A DNA stretch of 64,000 nucleotides from Erythrobacter sp. BLCC-B19 (GCF_028621955.1 NZ_CP117516.1:2998001-3062000), one strand, 5' to 3'. Shown: positions 40,664-50,113, numbered from the stretch's first letter. Made by a program: numbers and translations. The notes: a model not told the origin generated them from the sequence alone.

Positions 40664-42601
40664 ATGTTTTCGTTTTTCCGCCGCTTTTTCCAGTCGAAGA
40701 TCGGTCTGCCGATCTTTCTCGCCTTTCTCGCGCTGATGGCGCTGGCCTTTGCGGCTTCGGACATTTCCGGCTCCACCACCTTTGGCGGCGTATCGAATGG
40801 CGACCGGATTGCAGTGGTCGGTGACGAGGCGATCCCGGTGTCGGAATTGTCGCTCTCTGCCAACACCGCGCTCGATCAGGTGCGCCAGCAGAACCCGACG
40901 CTGACGATGCCCGCATTCGTCGGTGAGGGCGGCTTTGATGAAGTGCTGCGCCAGCTGATCGATCGCTATGCCGTCGCCGAATACGGCAAGAAATACGGCC
41001 TGCGCGCGGGCAAGAACCTGATCGACAGTGAAATCCTGCGCATCCCGGCATTCCAGAATCTGACCGGCGGGTTCGACAAGCAGGCCTATCTCGCGGCGCT
41101 GGCCGCCAAGGGGCGCACGGATGCGACCTTCCGCCGCGAACTGACCGCCGACATGATCGAGCAGCAGCTGATGTCGCCGGCTCTGGCGATGCCGGTAATG
41201 CCCGAAAAGGTCGCGCGCCAATATGCCACGCTGGTGCTGGAAAAGCGCAAGGGCGAGATCGCCTTGATCCGCAGCGATCTCTACGCGCCCACCGCCAATC
41301 CAACTGACGCGCAGCTGACCGACTGGTACGGCAAGAACCGCGCGAAGTTCACCCGTCCCGAACGCCGCACCTTGCGCTTTGCGGTGTTCAGCACCGACGG
41401 TCTGACCGTCAACGACACGCCGACCGCCGCTGAAATCGCCGCGCGCTACAAGCGTGATGCCGCCCAGTATCAGGCGAGCGAGAAGCGCGTCGTCACCAGC
41501 TTTGTCGTGCCCACGCAGGATGCCGCCAAGTCGCTGGCCGCGCGCGTCAGCGGCGGCGCTTCGATCGAGGCTGTTGCGCGTGAGGCCGGGTTCACCGCCT
41601 CCAAGGCCGAAGCCCGCGACCGTGAAGCCATGGCCGGTGCCACCAGCTTTGCCTTTGCCCAGAACGCGTTCAAGGCGGCAGAGGGCGGCGTGATCGAGCC
41701 TGCGCAGGGCACGCTCGGCTGGTATGTCGCCCGCGTCGACAAGATCGAGCGCATCGCTGCCCGCAGCCTCGCCGACGCCACGCCTGAGATCACCAAGGCG
41801 CTCTCTGCCGAGAAGCGCACCGCTGCCATCGCTGACCGCGTGTCGGAAATCGAAGGCGAGATCGACGGCGGCACGGCCATGGCCGAGGTCGCCAAGGCCT
41901 ATGGCCTCAAGGTCGAGACCACGCCCGCCTTGCTCGCCAATGGTCAGGTTTTCGGCCAGCCCCAGGCGCAGATCGTGCCGCAGCTTGCCCCGATCCTGGC
42001 AACCGCCTTCCAGATGGAAGAAAGCGAGCCGCAGCTGGCTGAAGTGGTTCCGGGCAAGGAATTCGTGATCTTCGAAGTCGCCAAGGTCGAGGAAGCCGCT
42101 GCACCGCCGCTCGCGCAGGTGCGCGATGCCGCCATCGTGGCATGGAAGCGTGCGCAGGGCGCGGTGCTCGCCAAGCAGGCCGCCGAGCGGATCACCGCCA
42201 AGGTGCGCGCCGGAACGCCGCTTGCCGCCGCGCTCGCCGCTGAGAACAAGACCGGGTTCGAGCGCGAACCGATCGACCTCACCCGCCGCCAGCTGCTCGA
42301 ACGCGGCCGCGGCAACCTGCCGCCGCCGCTGGTGCTGCTGTTCTCGATGGCCGAAAGGACCGTCAAGACGCTCGAAGGGCCGCGCGATCTCGGCTGGTAT
42401 GTCGTGGCGCTGGAAGACATCAGCACGCTTCCGATCGAGAAGGAGCCCGAGCTGGTTGCCCAGACCCGCCAGCAGTTGGGCGCCGCGCTGGGCGAGGAAT
42501 ATCGCCAGCAGGCCGCCTCTGCGATGCGCAAGGAGCTTGGCGTGACCCGCAACGATCCGGCGATCGCCGCGGTGCGCAAGCAGCTCTCCGGCGATCAGTG
42601 A
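40664..42601 (+). CDS. PpiD-like peptidyl-prolyl isomerase chaperone
   Basis: An inner-membrane chaperone with an N-terminal TM anchor (residues 14-34) and a large periplasmic part, 645 aa, of the SurA/PpiD type. A SurA_N-like region (VSELSLSANTALDQVRQQ, GFDEVLRQLIDRYAVAEY) precedes a degenerate parvulin domain (after about residue 260, with AEGGVIEPAQGTLGWYVARV). ATG 40664 places the TM correctly; no strong ribosome-binding site is seen. It helps newly secreted proteins fold. It lies upstream of trpE by only 19 bp. Confidence 0.9.
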   Translation: MFSFFRRFFQSKIGLPIFLAFLALMALAFAASDISGSTTFGGVSNGDRIAVVGDEAIPVSELSLSANTALDQVRQQNPTLTMPAFVGEGGFDEVLRQLIDRYAVAEYGKKYGLRAGKNLIDSEILRIPAFQNLTGGFDKQAYLAALAAKGRTDATFRRELTADMIEQQLMSPALAMPVMPEKVARQYATLVLEKRKGEIALIRSDLYAPTANPTDAQLTDWYGKNRAKFTRPERRTLRFAVFSTDGLTVNDTPTAAEIAARYKRDAAQYQASEKRVVTSFVVPTQDAAKSLAARVSGGASIEAVAREAGFTASKAEARDREAMAGATSFAFAQNAFKAAEGGVIEPAQGTLGWYVARVDKIERIAARSLADATPEITKALSAEKRTAAIADRVSEIEGEIDGGTAMAEVAKAYGLKVETTPALLANGQVFGQPQAQIVPQLAPILATAFQMEESEPQLAEVVPGKEFVIFEVAKVEEAAAPPLAQVRDAAIVAWKRAQGAVLAKQAAERITAKVRAGTPLAAALAAENKTGFEREPIDLTRRQLLERGRGNLPPPLVLLFSMAERTVKTLEGPRDLGWYVVALEDISTLPIEKEPELVAQTRQQLGAALGEEYRQQAASAMRKELGVTRNDPAIAAVRKQLSGDQ

Positions 42602-42620
42602 GCCGGGGTGTGACGCGTCC

Positions 42621-44150
42621 GTGAGTAACCCAGAACCCGGCCTCCTGCCCGAAAACGCCGCCGCTGCCATTGCTGCCTTGCGCGAAGGCAAGCCTGCGCT
42701 GGTGTGGCGCCGCATCATCGCCGACAGCGACACGCCGGTGGGCGCGGCGCGGCGGCTGATCGTGCCGGGACGCGGCGACTTCCTGCTTGAAAGCGTCGAG
42801 GGCGGCGAGGTGCGCGGGCGCTACAGCCTGCTTGGGCTCGACCCTGATCTGGTGTTCCGCGCCAAGGGAGCGGACGCCGCGATGAACCGCGACTGGAAGC
42901 TCGCGCCCGAGGCTTTCACCCCGCTCCCCGGCAATGCGCTGGCCGAATTGCGCGCGCTCGCCGCCGCCTGCCGCATCGAGCCGATGCCCGAAGGCCTGCC
43001 GCCGGCGCTCGCGTGCCTGGTGGGCTATTTCGGCTATGAGACCATCGGTCTTGTCGAAACCCTGCCGCGCGCCGCACCGAGCAGCCTCGACCTACCCGAT
43101 ATGCTGTTCGTGCGGCCGACGGTCATTCTGGTGTTCGACCGCCTGACCGACGCGCTGTTCGCGATCGCGCCCTTGTGGGAAGCCTCCGATCCCGAGGCCG
43201 CCGTCACGCGCGCGGGCGAGCGGATTGACGCAACGCTGAGCCAGCTCGGAACGGCGATGCCCGCAGACAGCACGTCCGAATTGCCCGCAAGCCTGCCCGA
43301 CCTCGCCCCCGTCATCGCGCCCGATGACTACAAGGCGATGGCGCTGGCGGCGAAGGAATACATCGTCGCGGGCGACATCTTTCAGGTGGTGCTGGCGCAG
43401 CGCTTCACCTGCCCCTTCCCCCTCCCTCCGCTGGCACTCTACCGCGCGCTGCGGCGGGTGAACCCATCGCCCTTCCTCTATTTCCTCGACTTGCCGGGCT
43501 TTGCGCTGGTTGGCTCCAGCCCTGAAATTCTGGTGCGGGTGCGGGATGACGAAGTGACGATCCGCCCCATCGCCGGCACCCGCCCGCGCGGAGCCACGCG
43601 CGAGGCGGACGAGGCCAACGAGGCAAGCCTGCTGGCCGATCCCAAGGAACGCGCCGAGCATCTGATGCTGCTCGATCTGGGGCGCAATGATGTCGGCCGG
43701 GTGGCGGCGGCAGGGACGGTCGAGGTCACCGACAGCTTCACCATCGAGCGTTACAGCCACGTCATGCACATCGTCAGCAATGTGGTGGGGCGGCTCGACC
43801 CTTCGAAGGATGCGCTCGACGCGCTGTTTGCGGGCTTCCCGGCGGGCACCGTCTCGGGCGCGCCCAAGATCCGCGCCTGCGAGATCATCGCCCAGCTGGA
43901 GCCCGAAACGCGCGGGGCCTATGCCGGGGGCGTGGGCTATTTCGCGCCCGATGGCAGCCTCGATTCCTGCATCGTCCTGCGCACCGCCGTGGTCAAAGAC
44001 GGGGTGATGCACGTGCAGGCGGGCGCAGGGATCGTCGCTGATTCCGACCCCGATTACGAACTCGCCGAATGTCGCGCCAAGTCGGGCGCTCTCATCGCCG
44101 CCGCGCGCGAGGCGGTGCGCGTGGCGGGCGAGCCGGGGTATGGCCAATGA
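42621..44150 (+). CDS. trpE: Anthranilate synthase component I
   Basis: Chorismate to anthranilate, first step of tryptophan synthesis, 509 aa. The feedback site motif LLES is in FLLESVEGG near residue 54. Chorismate-binding features are PIAGTRPRGAT, LLADPKERAEHLMLLDLGRND and FPAGTVSGAPKIRA. It starts at GTG 42621. The stop codon overlaps the ATG of the lipoprotein glycosidase gene, which sits between trpE and trpG. No leader peptide or attenuator is visible in the 19-bp gap before it. Confidence 0.97.
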   Translation: MSNPEPGLLPENAAAAIAALREGKPALVWRRIIADSDTPVGAARRLIVPGRGDFLLESVEGGEVRGRYSLLGLDPDLVFRAKGADAAMNRDWKLAPEAFTPLPGNALAELRALAAACRIEPMPEGLPPALACLVGYFGYETIGLVETLPRAAPSSLDLPDMLFVRPTVILVFDRLTDALFAIAPLWEASDPEAAVTRAGERIDATLSQLGTAMPADSTSELPASLPDLAPVIAPDDYKAMALAAKEYIVAGDIFQVVLAQRFTCPFPLPPLALYRALRRVNPSPFLYFLDLPGFALVGSSPEILVRVRDDEVTIRPIAGTRPRGATREADEANEASLLADPKERAEHLMLLDLGRNDVGRVAAAGTVEVTDSFTIERYSHVMHIVSNVVGRLDPSKDALDALFAGFPAGTVSGAPKIRACEIIAQLEPETRGAYAGGVGYFAPDGSLDSCIVLRTAVVKDGVMHVQAGAGIVADSDPDYELAECRAKSGALIAAAREAVRVAGEPGYGQ

Positions 44151-45022
44151 AGCGCGCCGCGTTGATCCTTGCAGGCCTGCTGGCGCTGACTGCTTGTTCC
44201 GAACAGCCCGAAGGCGAAGCGCTGGTTACCACCAGGCTGGACGGATCGCAGGAGGAAGACCCCGCCCCTGCCCCCACGGCCACCGCGCCTGCTGGCCCCT
44301 CGGCCTGCAAGTCGGTGACGTTTGAACAGGTGCCGCTCACCGTCTGCACCGCCGATCCGGCCGAGCACTCCATCCAGATGGCAAACCTCGGGGCCGACAA
44401 GCAGCCCTTCGGCTCGCTTTCCGCCTTCGCCGCCAGCGTCGATCCCGCCGCCATCGCCTTTGCCGTCAATGGCGGGATGTATGGCGATGATCTGAAGCCC
44501 ATCGGCTACTTCGTCCAGAAGGGCGAGCGGCTGAAGGAGCTGAACCGCGCCGCGGGTGAGGGCAATTTCTACATGAAGCCCAACGGGGTGTTCTTCGGCA
44601 CGGGGAGCAAGTGGCGCGTGCTGGGCAGCAACACCTTCTTCGAGACGGTGGGGGATCGTCCCGATTTCGGCACGCAATCGGGCCCGCTGCTGCTGATTGA
44701 TGGCAAGCTCCACCCCGAAATTCAGGACGACGGCCCCTCGAGGGCGATCCGCAACGGCGTGGGCGTGGACGCGAGCGGCAAGGCGCATTTCGTGATCTCG
44801 GGCGCGCCGATCAGCTTCGGCCAGCTGGCGCGCTTCTATCGCGACGAGCTGAAGGTCGCGACCGCGCTCTATCTCGATGGGCAGGTGTCGAGCCTGTGGG
44901 ACCCGGCCACCGCCCGGATGGACAAGGGCCGCGTGGGGCCGATCATCTTGGTGAGCAAGCGCGCGGCAAAGGCGGCTCCGACGGCAGAGCCATCGGCAGA
45001 GGCAGAGGCAGAGGCACAATGA
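44147..45022 (+). CDS. Lipoprotein with phosphodiester-glycosidase (NAGPA/DUF2233) domain
   Basis: A 291-aa exported lipoprotein: signal residues 1-16 and lipobox LTAC with Cys 17. The mature part begins with an acidic linker and then the NAGPA-type domain: AFAVNGGMYGDDLKPIGY, FYMKPNGVFFG, AIRNGVGVD, and YLDGQVSSLW near the end. This domain in mammals uncovers phosphodiester-linked sugars; in bacteria the role is unknown. It overlaps the stops/starts of trpE and trpG by 4 bp on each side. The C-terminal tail (AEPSAEAEAEAQ) is encoded by GGCAGA repeats. Confidence 0.88.
   Translation: MKRAALILAGLLALTACSEQPEGEALVTTRLDGSQEEDPAPAPTATAPAGPSACKSVTFEQVPLTVCTADPAEHSIQMANLGADKQPFGSLSAFAASVDPAAIAFAVNGGMYGDDLKPIGYFVQKGERLKELNRAAGEGNFYMKPNGVFFGTGSKWRVLGSNTFFETVGDRPDFGTQSGPLLLIDGKLHPEIQDDGPSRAIRNGVGVDASGKAHFVISGAPISFGQLARFYRDELKVATALYLDGQVSSLWDPATARMDKGRVGPIILVSKRAAKAAPTAEPSAEAEAEAQ
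44995..45018 (+). repeat. GGCAGA hexamer repeat at the trpG ribosome-binding site
   Basis: Three perfect GGCAGA units and one GGCACA lie at the end of the glycosidase gene, immediately before the trpG ATG at 45019. Each unit adds two codons (Ala-Glu) and keeps frame. The AGAGGC inside it is the nearest ribosome-binding-like sequence for trpG, so copy number could tune trpG translation. Confidence 0.75.
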
Positions 45023-45630
45023 TCCTCGTCATCGACAATTACGACAGCTTCACCTTCAACCTCGTCCATTACCTGATGGAGTTGGGGGCCGAAGTGCGCG
45101 TCGAGCGCAATGATGCGCTGACCGCGTCGGAGGCGTTGCGGACCAATGCGGCGGGGTTCCTGATTTCGCCCGGCCCCTGCACGCCCAATGAGGCGGGGAT
45201 CAGCCTCGATCTGGTCGCGGCCTGTGCCGATGCGGGCAAGCCCTTGATGGGCGTGTGTCTCGGCCATCAGGCCATCGGCCAGCATTTCGGCGGGACGGTG
45301 CAGCGCGGGGGGCTGATGCATGGCAAGACCTCGCCGGTGACGCATGACGGGACGGGGGTGTTCGAAGGGCTCCCCTCGCCCTTCATCGCCACGCGCTATC
45401 ACAGCCTTGAGGTGGTGAATGTGCCGCCGGAGCTGGTCGCCAATGCCCATGCCGAAACGCCCGGCAGCGATCACCCCAGCGTGATGGGCTTCCGCCACGC
45501 CAGCCTCCCGATCCATTCGGTCCAGTTCCACCCCGAAAGCATCGCCACCGAGCATGGCCATGCGCTGCTCGCCAACTTCGTGAAGCTGTGCGGTCTCGAT
45601 CCGGTGCTGCCCGCAAGGCTTTCGGCATGA
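45019..45630 (+). CDS. trpG: Anthranilate synthase component II (glutamine amidotransferase)
   Basis: Supplies ammonia from glutamine to TrpE, 203 aa, class I amidotransferase. The start MILVIDNYDSFTFNLVHYL is characteristic; the nucleophile Cys is in GVCLGHQAIG near 80, and His/Glu are in VQFHPESI near 172. ATG 45019 overlaps the previous stop. The longer open frame upstream is in the glycosidase gene. The next gene, trpD, begins in its stop. Confidence 0.96.
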   Translation: MILVIDNYDSFTFNLVHYLMELGAEVRVERNDALTASEALRTNAAGFLISPGPCTPNEAGISLDLVAACADAGKPLMGVCLGHQAIGQHFGGTVQRGGLMHGKTSPVTHDGTGVFEGLPSPFIATRYHSLEVVNVPPELVANAHAETPGSDHPSVMGFRHASLPIHSVQFHPESIATEHGHALLANFVKLCGLDPVLPARLSA

Positions 45631-46619
45631 GCGCCCTGCCCGATATCACCGCACCCCTGTCCGAGGCCGAGGCCGAGGCGGCGTTCGGCGTGCTGCTCGA
45701 TGGCGCGCCGACCGAGGACGAAATCGCGCAGTTCCTCGTCGCCCTCTCCGCGCGCGGTGAGACGGCGGACGAGATCGCGGGCGCGGCGCGGGCGCTGCGG
45801 GCGCGGCTGATCCCGATTGATGCCCCCGAAGGCGCAATCGACGTCTGCGGCACGGGGGGCGACGGGCACCACACCCTCAATGTCTCCACCGCCGTCAGCC
45901 TGGTGGTCGCGGCCTGCGGGGTGCCGGTCGCCAAGCATGGCAACCGTGCGGCATCTTCGAAAGCAGGCGCTGCGGACACACTGGAAGCGCTCGGGCTGGA
46001 CATGGACGCGGCGGGACGAACCGCCGAAAAGACCCTCGCGGAAATCGGCATCTGCTTCCTGTTCGCCAGAAACCACCACCCGGCAATGGCGCGGATCCAG
46101 CCCATCCGGGTGCGGATCGGCCAGCGCACGATCTTCAACCTGATGGGCCCACTCTCCAACCCGGCAGGCGTCACCAGCCAGCTGATCGGCATTGCGCGGC
46201 CTGCCTATGTGCCGATCTATGCGGGCGCATTGGCGCGGCTCGGCACCGGCAAGTCGCTGATCGTTTCGGGCGACGAGGGGCTCGACGAGTTGAGCCTCGC
46301 AGGCGGCAACGAGGTCGCGGTGGTGACCGGCCATGCCTTCACCATGGAGCGGGTCGATGCGGGCGCGGCGGGCCTCCCCCATGCGCCGATCGAAGCGATC
46401 CGGGGCGATGATGCCAAGCACAACGCGGCGGCATTGAAGGCGCTGCTGATGGGCACCCCTGGCCCCTACCGCGACGCGGTGCTGTTCAACGCGGCGGGCG
46501 CGCTGCTGGTCGCCGGGCGCGGCGCGGACTGGCGCGAGCGGGCCGCGATGGCGGCCGAAGCGCTTGATTCAGGCGCGGCACTGGCGCTCCTGGAGAAATG
46601 GATCGCGCTCGCCAAATAA
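45627..46619 (+). CDS. trpD: Anthranilate phosphoribosyltransferase
   Basis: Adds phosphoribosyl to anthranilate, 330 aa. The PRPP motif GTGGDGHHTLNVST is near residue 77, followed by KHGNRAASSKAGAAD, the typical Mg/anthranilate site. It starts at ATG 45627 overlapping the trpG stop. After it comes a 107-bp gap with a REP-like element and then trpC. Confidence 0.97.
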   Translation: MSALPDITAPLSEAEAEAAFGVLLDGAPTEDEIAQFLVALSARGETADEIAGAARALRARLIPIDAPEGAIDVCGTGGDGHHTLNVSTAVSLVVAACGVPVAKHGNRAASSKAGAADTLEALGLDMDAAGRTAEKTLAEIGICFLFARNHHPAMARIQPIRVRIGQRTIFNLMGPLSNPAGVTSQLIGIARPAYVPIYAGALARLGTGKSLIVSGDEGLDELSLAGGNEVAVVTGHAFTMERVDAGAAGLPHAPIEAIRGDDAKHNAAALKALLMGTPGPYRDAVLFNAAGALLVAGRGADWRERAAMAAEALDSGAALALLEKWIALAK

Positions 46620-46626
46620 CCCATTC

Positions 46627-46718
46627 CCGTTCGCCCTGAGCTTGTCGAAGGGCTGTCCTTCCCCTTATCTGCCGCTTGAAGACGAAGAACGGTGCTTCGA
46701 CAGGCTCAGCACGAACGG
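46627..46718. repeat. REP-like inverted element between trpD and trpC
   Basis: The left arm (46627-46653) reads CCGTTCGCCCTGAGCTTGTC then GAAGGGC. The right arm (46692-46718) is its imperfect reverse complement, GTGCTTCGACAGGCTCAGCA then CGAACGG. Each arm can also fold alone. This sequence is a commonly dispersed extragenic palindrome in sphingomonads and related proteobacteria, which I recognise from experience. It could stabilise or end part of the trp transcript. Confidence 0.85.
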
Positions 46719-46726
46719 TTTTTGAA

Positions 46727-47527
46727 TTGAACAAGCTCGAAGAAATCTGCGCCAACAAGGCTCTCGAAGTCGCCGCCCGCAAGGCCGCGACCACCCCCGC
46801 CGCGCTCGCCGGGGCTGCTGCCGCGCAGAGCGCCCCGCGCGGGTTCGAGGCTGCCCTGCGCTCCCGCGCCGCCAGCGGCTATGCCCTGATCGCCGAGATC
46901 AAGAAGGCCAGCCCCTCCAAGGGCCTGATCCGCGCCGATTTCCACCCCGCCGCCCATGCTGCCGCCTATGAAGCAGGCGGTGCCGCGTGCCTCTCCGTCC
47001 TCACCGACGCGCCCTATTTTCAGGGGCACGAGGATTACCTCATCGCCGCCCGCGCCGCCTGCGCACTGCCGGTGCTGCGCAAGGACTTCATGGTCGATCC
47101 CTGGCAATGCCTCGAAGCCCGCGCCATCGGGGCCGATGCGATCCTGATCATCGTCGCCGCCCTCTCCGACGCGCAGATGGCCGAGATCGAAGCCGCCGCG
47201 CGCGAACAGGGCATGGACGTGCTGGTCGAAGTCCATGACGAGGCCGAGCTCGAACGCGCCGCCGCCACGCTCCAATCGCGCCTGATCGGGGTCAACAATC
47301 GCGACCTCAAGACCTTCACCACCTCGCTCGCCGTCACCGAAAGGCTCGCCCCGCTGATGCCGCCCGGCACGCTGATCGTGGGCGAGAGCGGGATCAACAC
47401 CCATGCCGATTGCCAGCGCCTCGAAGCCGCAGGCGTGCGCAGCTTCCTTGTGGGCGAAAGCCTGATGCGGGCTGACGATATTGCGAGTGCCACCCGAACG
47501 CTGCTCGGCGCACAAGCGGCGGCATGA
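46727..47527 (+). CDS. trpC: Indole-3-glycerol phosphate synthase
   Basis: Closes the indole ring in tryptophan synthesis, 266 aa, TIM barrel. Motifs are [16 protein letters not shown] (catalytic Lys) near residue 55, [21 protein letters not shown] and GESGI. The start is TTG 46727, after the REP arm, giving [19 protein letters not shown]; a TTG at 46676 would translate the REP and is unlikely. The moaC ATG overlaps its stop. It has no fused TrpF. Confidence 0.95.
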   Translation: MNKLEEICANKALEVAARKAATTPAALAGAAAAQSAPRGFEAALRSRAASGYALIAEIKKASPSKGLIRADFHPAAHAAAYEAGGAACLSVLTDAPYFQGHEDYLIAARAACALPVLRKDFMVDPWQCLEARAIGADAILIIVAALSDAQMAEIEAAAREQGMDVLVEVHDEAELERAAATLQSRLIGVNNRDLKTFTTSLAVTERLAPLMPPGTLIVGESGINTHADCQRLEAAGVRSFLVGESLMRADDIASATRTLLGAQAAA

Positions 47528-47997
47528 GCAAACTCACCCACCTCGATGCCAGCGGCGCGGCCCACATGGTCGATGTCGGCGGCAAGCCCGCCACGGCGCG
47601 GCGCGCGGTCGCCTCGGGGCGGATCACCATGTCGGCCGAGGCGCTCGAAGCGATCCGCGCAGGCAATGCCCCCAAGGGCGATGTCCTCGGCACCGCGCGC
47701 ATCGCCGGGATCATGGCCGCCAAACGCACCGGCGAGCTGATCCCGCTGTGCCACCCGCTCGGGCTCGAAGCCGTCAATATCGAGTTCGCCTATGAGGAAA
47801 GCGCGATCCGCGCCACCGCCACAGCCTCGCTGACCGGCAAGACCGGCGTGGAAATGGAAGCGATGACAGCCGCTTCCATCGCACTCCTCACAATCTATGA
47901 CATGGCCAAGGCGATCGACAAGGGCATGGTGATCTCCGAAGTCCGCCTGATCGCCAAGACCGGCGGCAAGTCCGGCGACTGGAGCGCGCAGCCTTGA
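47524..47997 (+). CDS. moaC: Cyclic pyranopterin monophosphate synthase MoaC
   Basis: Second enzyme of molybdenum cofactor synthesis, forming cPMP, 157 aa. Conserved parts are [42 protein letters not shown] and [20 protein letters not shown], including the catalytic Lys and Asp residues. It overlaps trpC by 4 bp and moeA follows with overlap. The trpC-moaC-moeA order is common in alphaproteobacteria. Confidence 0.97.
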   Translation: MSKLTHLDASGAAHMVDVGGKPATARRAVASGRITMSAEALEAIRAGNAPKGDVLGTARIAGIMAAKRTGELIPLCHPLGLEAVNIEFAYEESAIRATATASLTGKTGVEMEAMTAASIALLTIYDMAKAIDKGMVISEVRLIAKTGGKSGDWSAQP

Positions 47998-49187
47998 GCG
48001 CGCCGCTGGCGCTCGAAGACGCGCAGGCCCGCCTGCTTGCCCTCGCGCCGCAGCCGGCCCATGAAACCGTGCCGGTCGATACCGCGTCAGGTCGGTGCAT
48101 CGCGCAGGACATCCGCGCCGCCCGCACCCAGCCCGCGGCCGATCTGTCAGCGATGGATGGCTATGCACTCGCGCCGGGCGCAGGCCCGTGGCGCTTGGTG
48201 GGTGAAAGCCGCGCCGGATCACCCTTCCGCGAGGTTCTGTCGGACAATCAGTGCGTGCGGATCTCGACCGGCGCGATCGTGCCGCCGGGGGCCGACCGGG
48301 TGCTGCTCCAGGAAGATGCCCGCGATGAGGCCGGGATCATCACGGCAACCGAAGTTCCGCCGCCAGGGCGGCACATCCGTGCGCGGGGGTTCGATTTTCA
48401 CGCGGGCGACCTGCTGCTGACGCGCGGCACCCGGCTGACCCCGGCCCGTCTCGCGCTAGTGCTGGCCGCCGGGCATGGCTCGATCGAGGTCGCGGCCCGG
48501 GTCAAGGTTGCGGTGATGGATTCGGGGGACGAACTTGCCCGCGATCCGGCTGACTGCCTGCCGCACCAGATCCCCGCCAGCAATGCGGCCATGATCGCAG
48601 CGATGCTCGCCCCGCTCGGCTGCGAGGTCACCCGCATTGGCCCGGTGCCCGATGATCGCGCCGCGCTCGCCGAGGCGCTGGCCTTGGCCGAGGGGGCCGA
48701 TATCCTCATCACATCGGGCGGCGCATCGGTGGGCGATCACGATCTCATCAAGCCCGCGCTGGCGGACTGGGGGGCCGAAATCGCCTTCTGGAAGATCGCG
48801 ATCAAACCGGGCAAGCCGCTGCTGGTGGCCACACGCCAGAGTGCCAAGGGCTCGCAAGTCATCCTTGGGCTGCCGGGCAATCCGGTATCGAGCTTTGTCA
48901 CCGCGTTCCTTTTCGCGCTTCCGCTGGTGCGCGCCAGCATGGGCGATCCCGCGCCCTTGCCGCGCGCCGTGATCATGGCGGCAGCCGAGGATCTCCCCGC
49001 GGTCGGCCCAAGGCGCGAATTCCTGCGGGCCCTCATCAGAGGCGAGAGCGTGCGCCTTGCCGGATCGCAGGATTCCTCGGCGCTGTCGGCGCTGGCTGCT
49101 GCTGACGCGCTGATCGACCGTCCCGCCCACGCCCCGATGCTGGCCGCCGGCTCGCCCGTTCCGGTGTTCCAGCTCCGAAATGGCTGA
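47994..49187 (+). CDS. moeA: Molybdopterin molybdenumtransferase MoeA
   Basis: Inserts molybdate into molybdopterin-AMP, 397 aa. The N-terminal domain has SAMDGYAL and [15 protein letters not shown]. The MoCF domain has [25 protein letters not shown] and [10 protein letters not shown]. The start is TTG 47994, overlapping the moaC stop (TTGA). A further 196 bp separate it from lexA. It is the last gene of the trp/mo operon. Confidence 0.95.
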   Translation: MSAPLALEDAQARLLALAPQPAHETVPVDTASGRCIAQDIRAARTQPAADLSAMDGYALAPGAGPWRLVGESRAGSPFREVLSDNQCVRISTGAIVPPGADRVLLQEDARDEAGIITATEVPPPGRHIRARGFDFHAGDLLLTRGTRLTPARLALVLAAGHGSIEVAARVKVAVMDSGDELARDPADCLPHQIPASNAAMIAAMLAPLGCEVTRIGPVPDDRAALAEALALAEGADILITSGGASVGDHDLIKPALADWGAEIAFWKIAIKPGKPLLVATRQSAKGSQVILGLPGNPVSSFVTAFLFALPLVRASMGDPAPLPRAVIMAAAEDLPAVGPRREFLRALIRGESVRLAGSQDSSALSALAAADALIDRPAHAPMLAAGSPVPVFQLRNG

Positions 49188-49214
49188 TTTGCGCGGTTTT
49201 GCCGTCGGGCGCGC

Positions 49215-49243
49215 TTGACTCGGGTAATTTAGTTTCCTAATTG
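49215..49243 (+). promoter_or_regulatory. lexA promoter
   Basis: TTGACT (49215-49220), 17 bp, TAATTG (49238-49243). The spacing is ideal and the SOS box begins at the last base of the -10, so LexA binding would block RNA polymerase. The leader to lexA would be about 130 nt. Confidence 0.6.
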
Positions 49244-49257
49244 TTCCTTGTTCGTTC
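49243..49257 (+). promoter_or_regulatory. LexA-binding SOS box, GTTC-N7-GTTC
   Basis: GTTC (49243-49246), seven bases, GTTC (49254-49257): the alphaproteobacterial LexA box, a direct repeat unlike the palindromic box of enterics. It lies 126 bp upstream of lexA and overlaps its promoter -10 end, the standard autoregulatory layout. Confidence 0.85.
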
Positions 49258-49383
49258 ACCTTAATGGCGGACGACAAGTGCAATCAACGCACCTGTTTCG
49301 GGGTGCCTCTTGGCGCACGCAAGGGATTGGCACGGCGCCTCCAGCATGGGGGCGTTGTGGGTGCGACCACAGGAGTTTGACCA

Positions 49384-50067
49384 ATGCTGACCGCAAAACA
49401 GCGCGAGCTGATCGTCTTCATCCAGCAGCGGCTGGAAGAAACCGGGATCTCGCCGAGTTTCGAGGAAATGAAGGAAGCGCTCGATCTGAAGAGCAAGTCG
49501 GGCGTGCACCGGCTGATCTCCGCGCTGGAAGAACGCGGCTTCCTGCGCCGCCTGCCCAACCGGGCGCGCGCGCTCGAAGTGATCCGTGAACCGGGCGATA
49601 CCACCCCGTCGCGGCCTGCGCCTGCGGGGGACAATGTCGTGGCGATGCCTGCTCCGGCAGCGCGCGCGCCTGAAGCGGCCAATGACGTGATCGAACTGCC
49701 GCTCCACGGCCGGATCGCGGCGGGTGCCCCGATTGAGGCGCTGGAAGGCCAGTCGACCCTGCCGGTGCCTGCTGCGCTGCTTGGCCCGGGTGAACATTAC
49801 GCGCTCGAAGTCTCGGGCGATTCGATGGTCGAGGCCGGGATTTTCGACGGCGATTTCGCCCTGGTGCGGCGGACCAACACCGCGCGCGACGGCGAGATCG
49901 TGGTGGCACTGGTGCGCGGCGAGGAAGCGACGCTCAAGTACCTGCGGCGCGAAGGCGGCAAGGTGCGGCTCGATCCGGCCAATGCGGCCTATGATCCGCA
50001 GTTCTATGCCCCCGGCGAAGTCGAGGTGCAGGGCAAGCTGGCCGGATTGCTGCGGCGCTACCACTGA
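49384..50067 (+). CDS. lexA: SOS repressor LexA
   Basis: Repressor of the SOS response, 227 aa. The winged-helix N-terminus ([37 protein letters not shown]) binds the SOS box upstream. The autocleavage Ala-Gly is in IAAGAPIEA near residue 118. The catalytic Ser is in [11 protein letters not shown] near 143 and the Lys in EATLKYLRR near 181. It is longer than E. coli LexA because of a Pro/Ala-rich hinge (residues 75-105). It is followed by a hairpin and the convergent end of comEC. Confidence 0.97.
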   Translation: MLTAKQRELIVFIQQRLEETGISPSFEEMKEALDLKSKSGVHRLISALEERGFLRRLPNRARALEVIREPGDTTPSRPAPAGDNVVAMPAPAARAPEAANDVIELPLHGRIAAGAPIEALEGQSTLPVPAALLGPGEHYALEVSGDSMVEAGIFDGDFALVRRTNTARDGEIVVALVRGEEATLKYLRREGGKVRLDPANAAYDPQFYAPGEVEVQGKLAGLLRRYH

Positions 50068-50076
50068 CGACAGGCG

Positions 50077-50113
50077 GGCCGGAAGGCAGGGCGCGAGCCC
50101 TGCGCTTCCGGCC
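50077..50113 (+). terminator. Hairpin after lexA
   Basis: A long GC-rich stem, GGCCGGAAGGCAGGGC (50077-50092) with GCCCTGCGCTTCCGGCC (50097-50113) around a GCGA loop, with one bulge. It begins 10 bp after the lexA stop. No T-tract follows, so it may act as a Rho-assisted or structural terminator. Confidence 0.6.

Noticed and set aside
40571..42733. A 720-residue minus-strand frame opposite the PpiD-like gene
   Set aside because: It is the mirror of a well-conserved coding frame and crosses the trpE start; no domain or ribosome-binding site.
46676..46726. Longer trpC start inside the REP-like element
   Set aside because: Translation of a REP arm gives a common artefactual peptide (ASTGSARTV); the conserved N-terminus begins at 46727.
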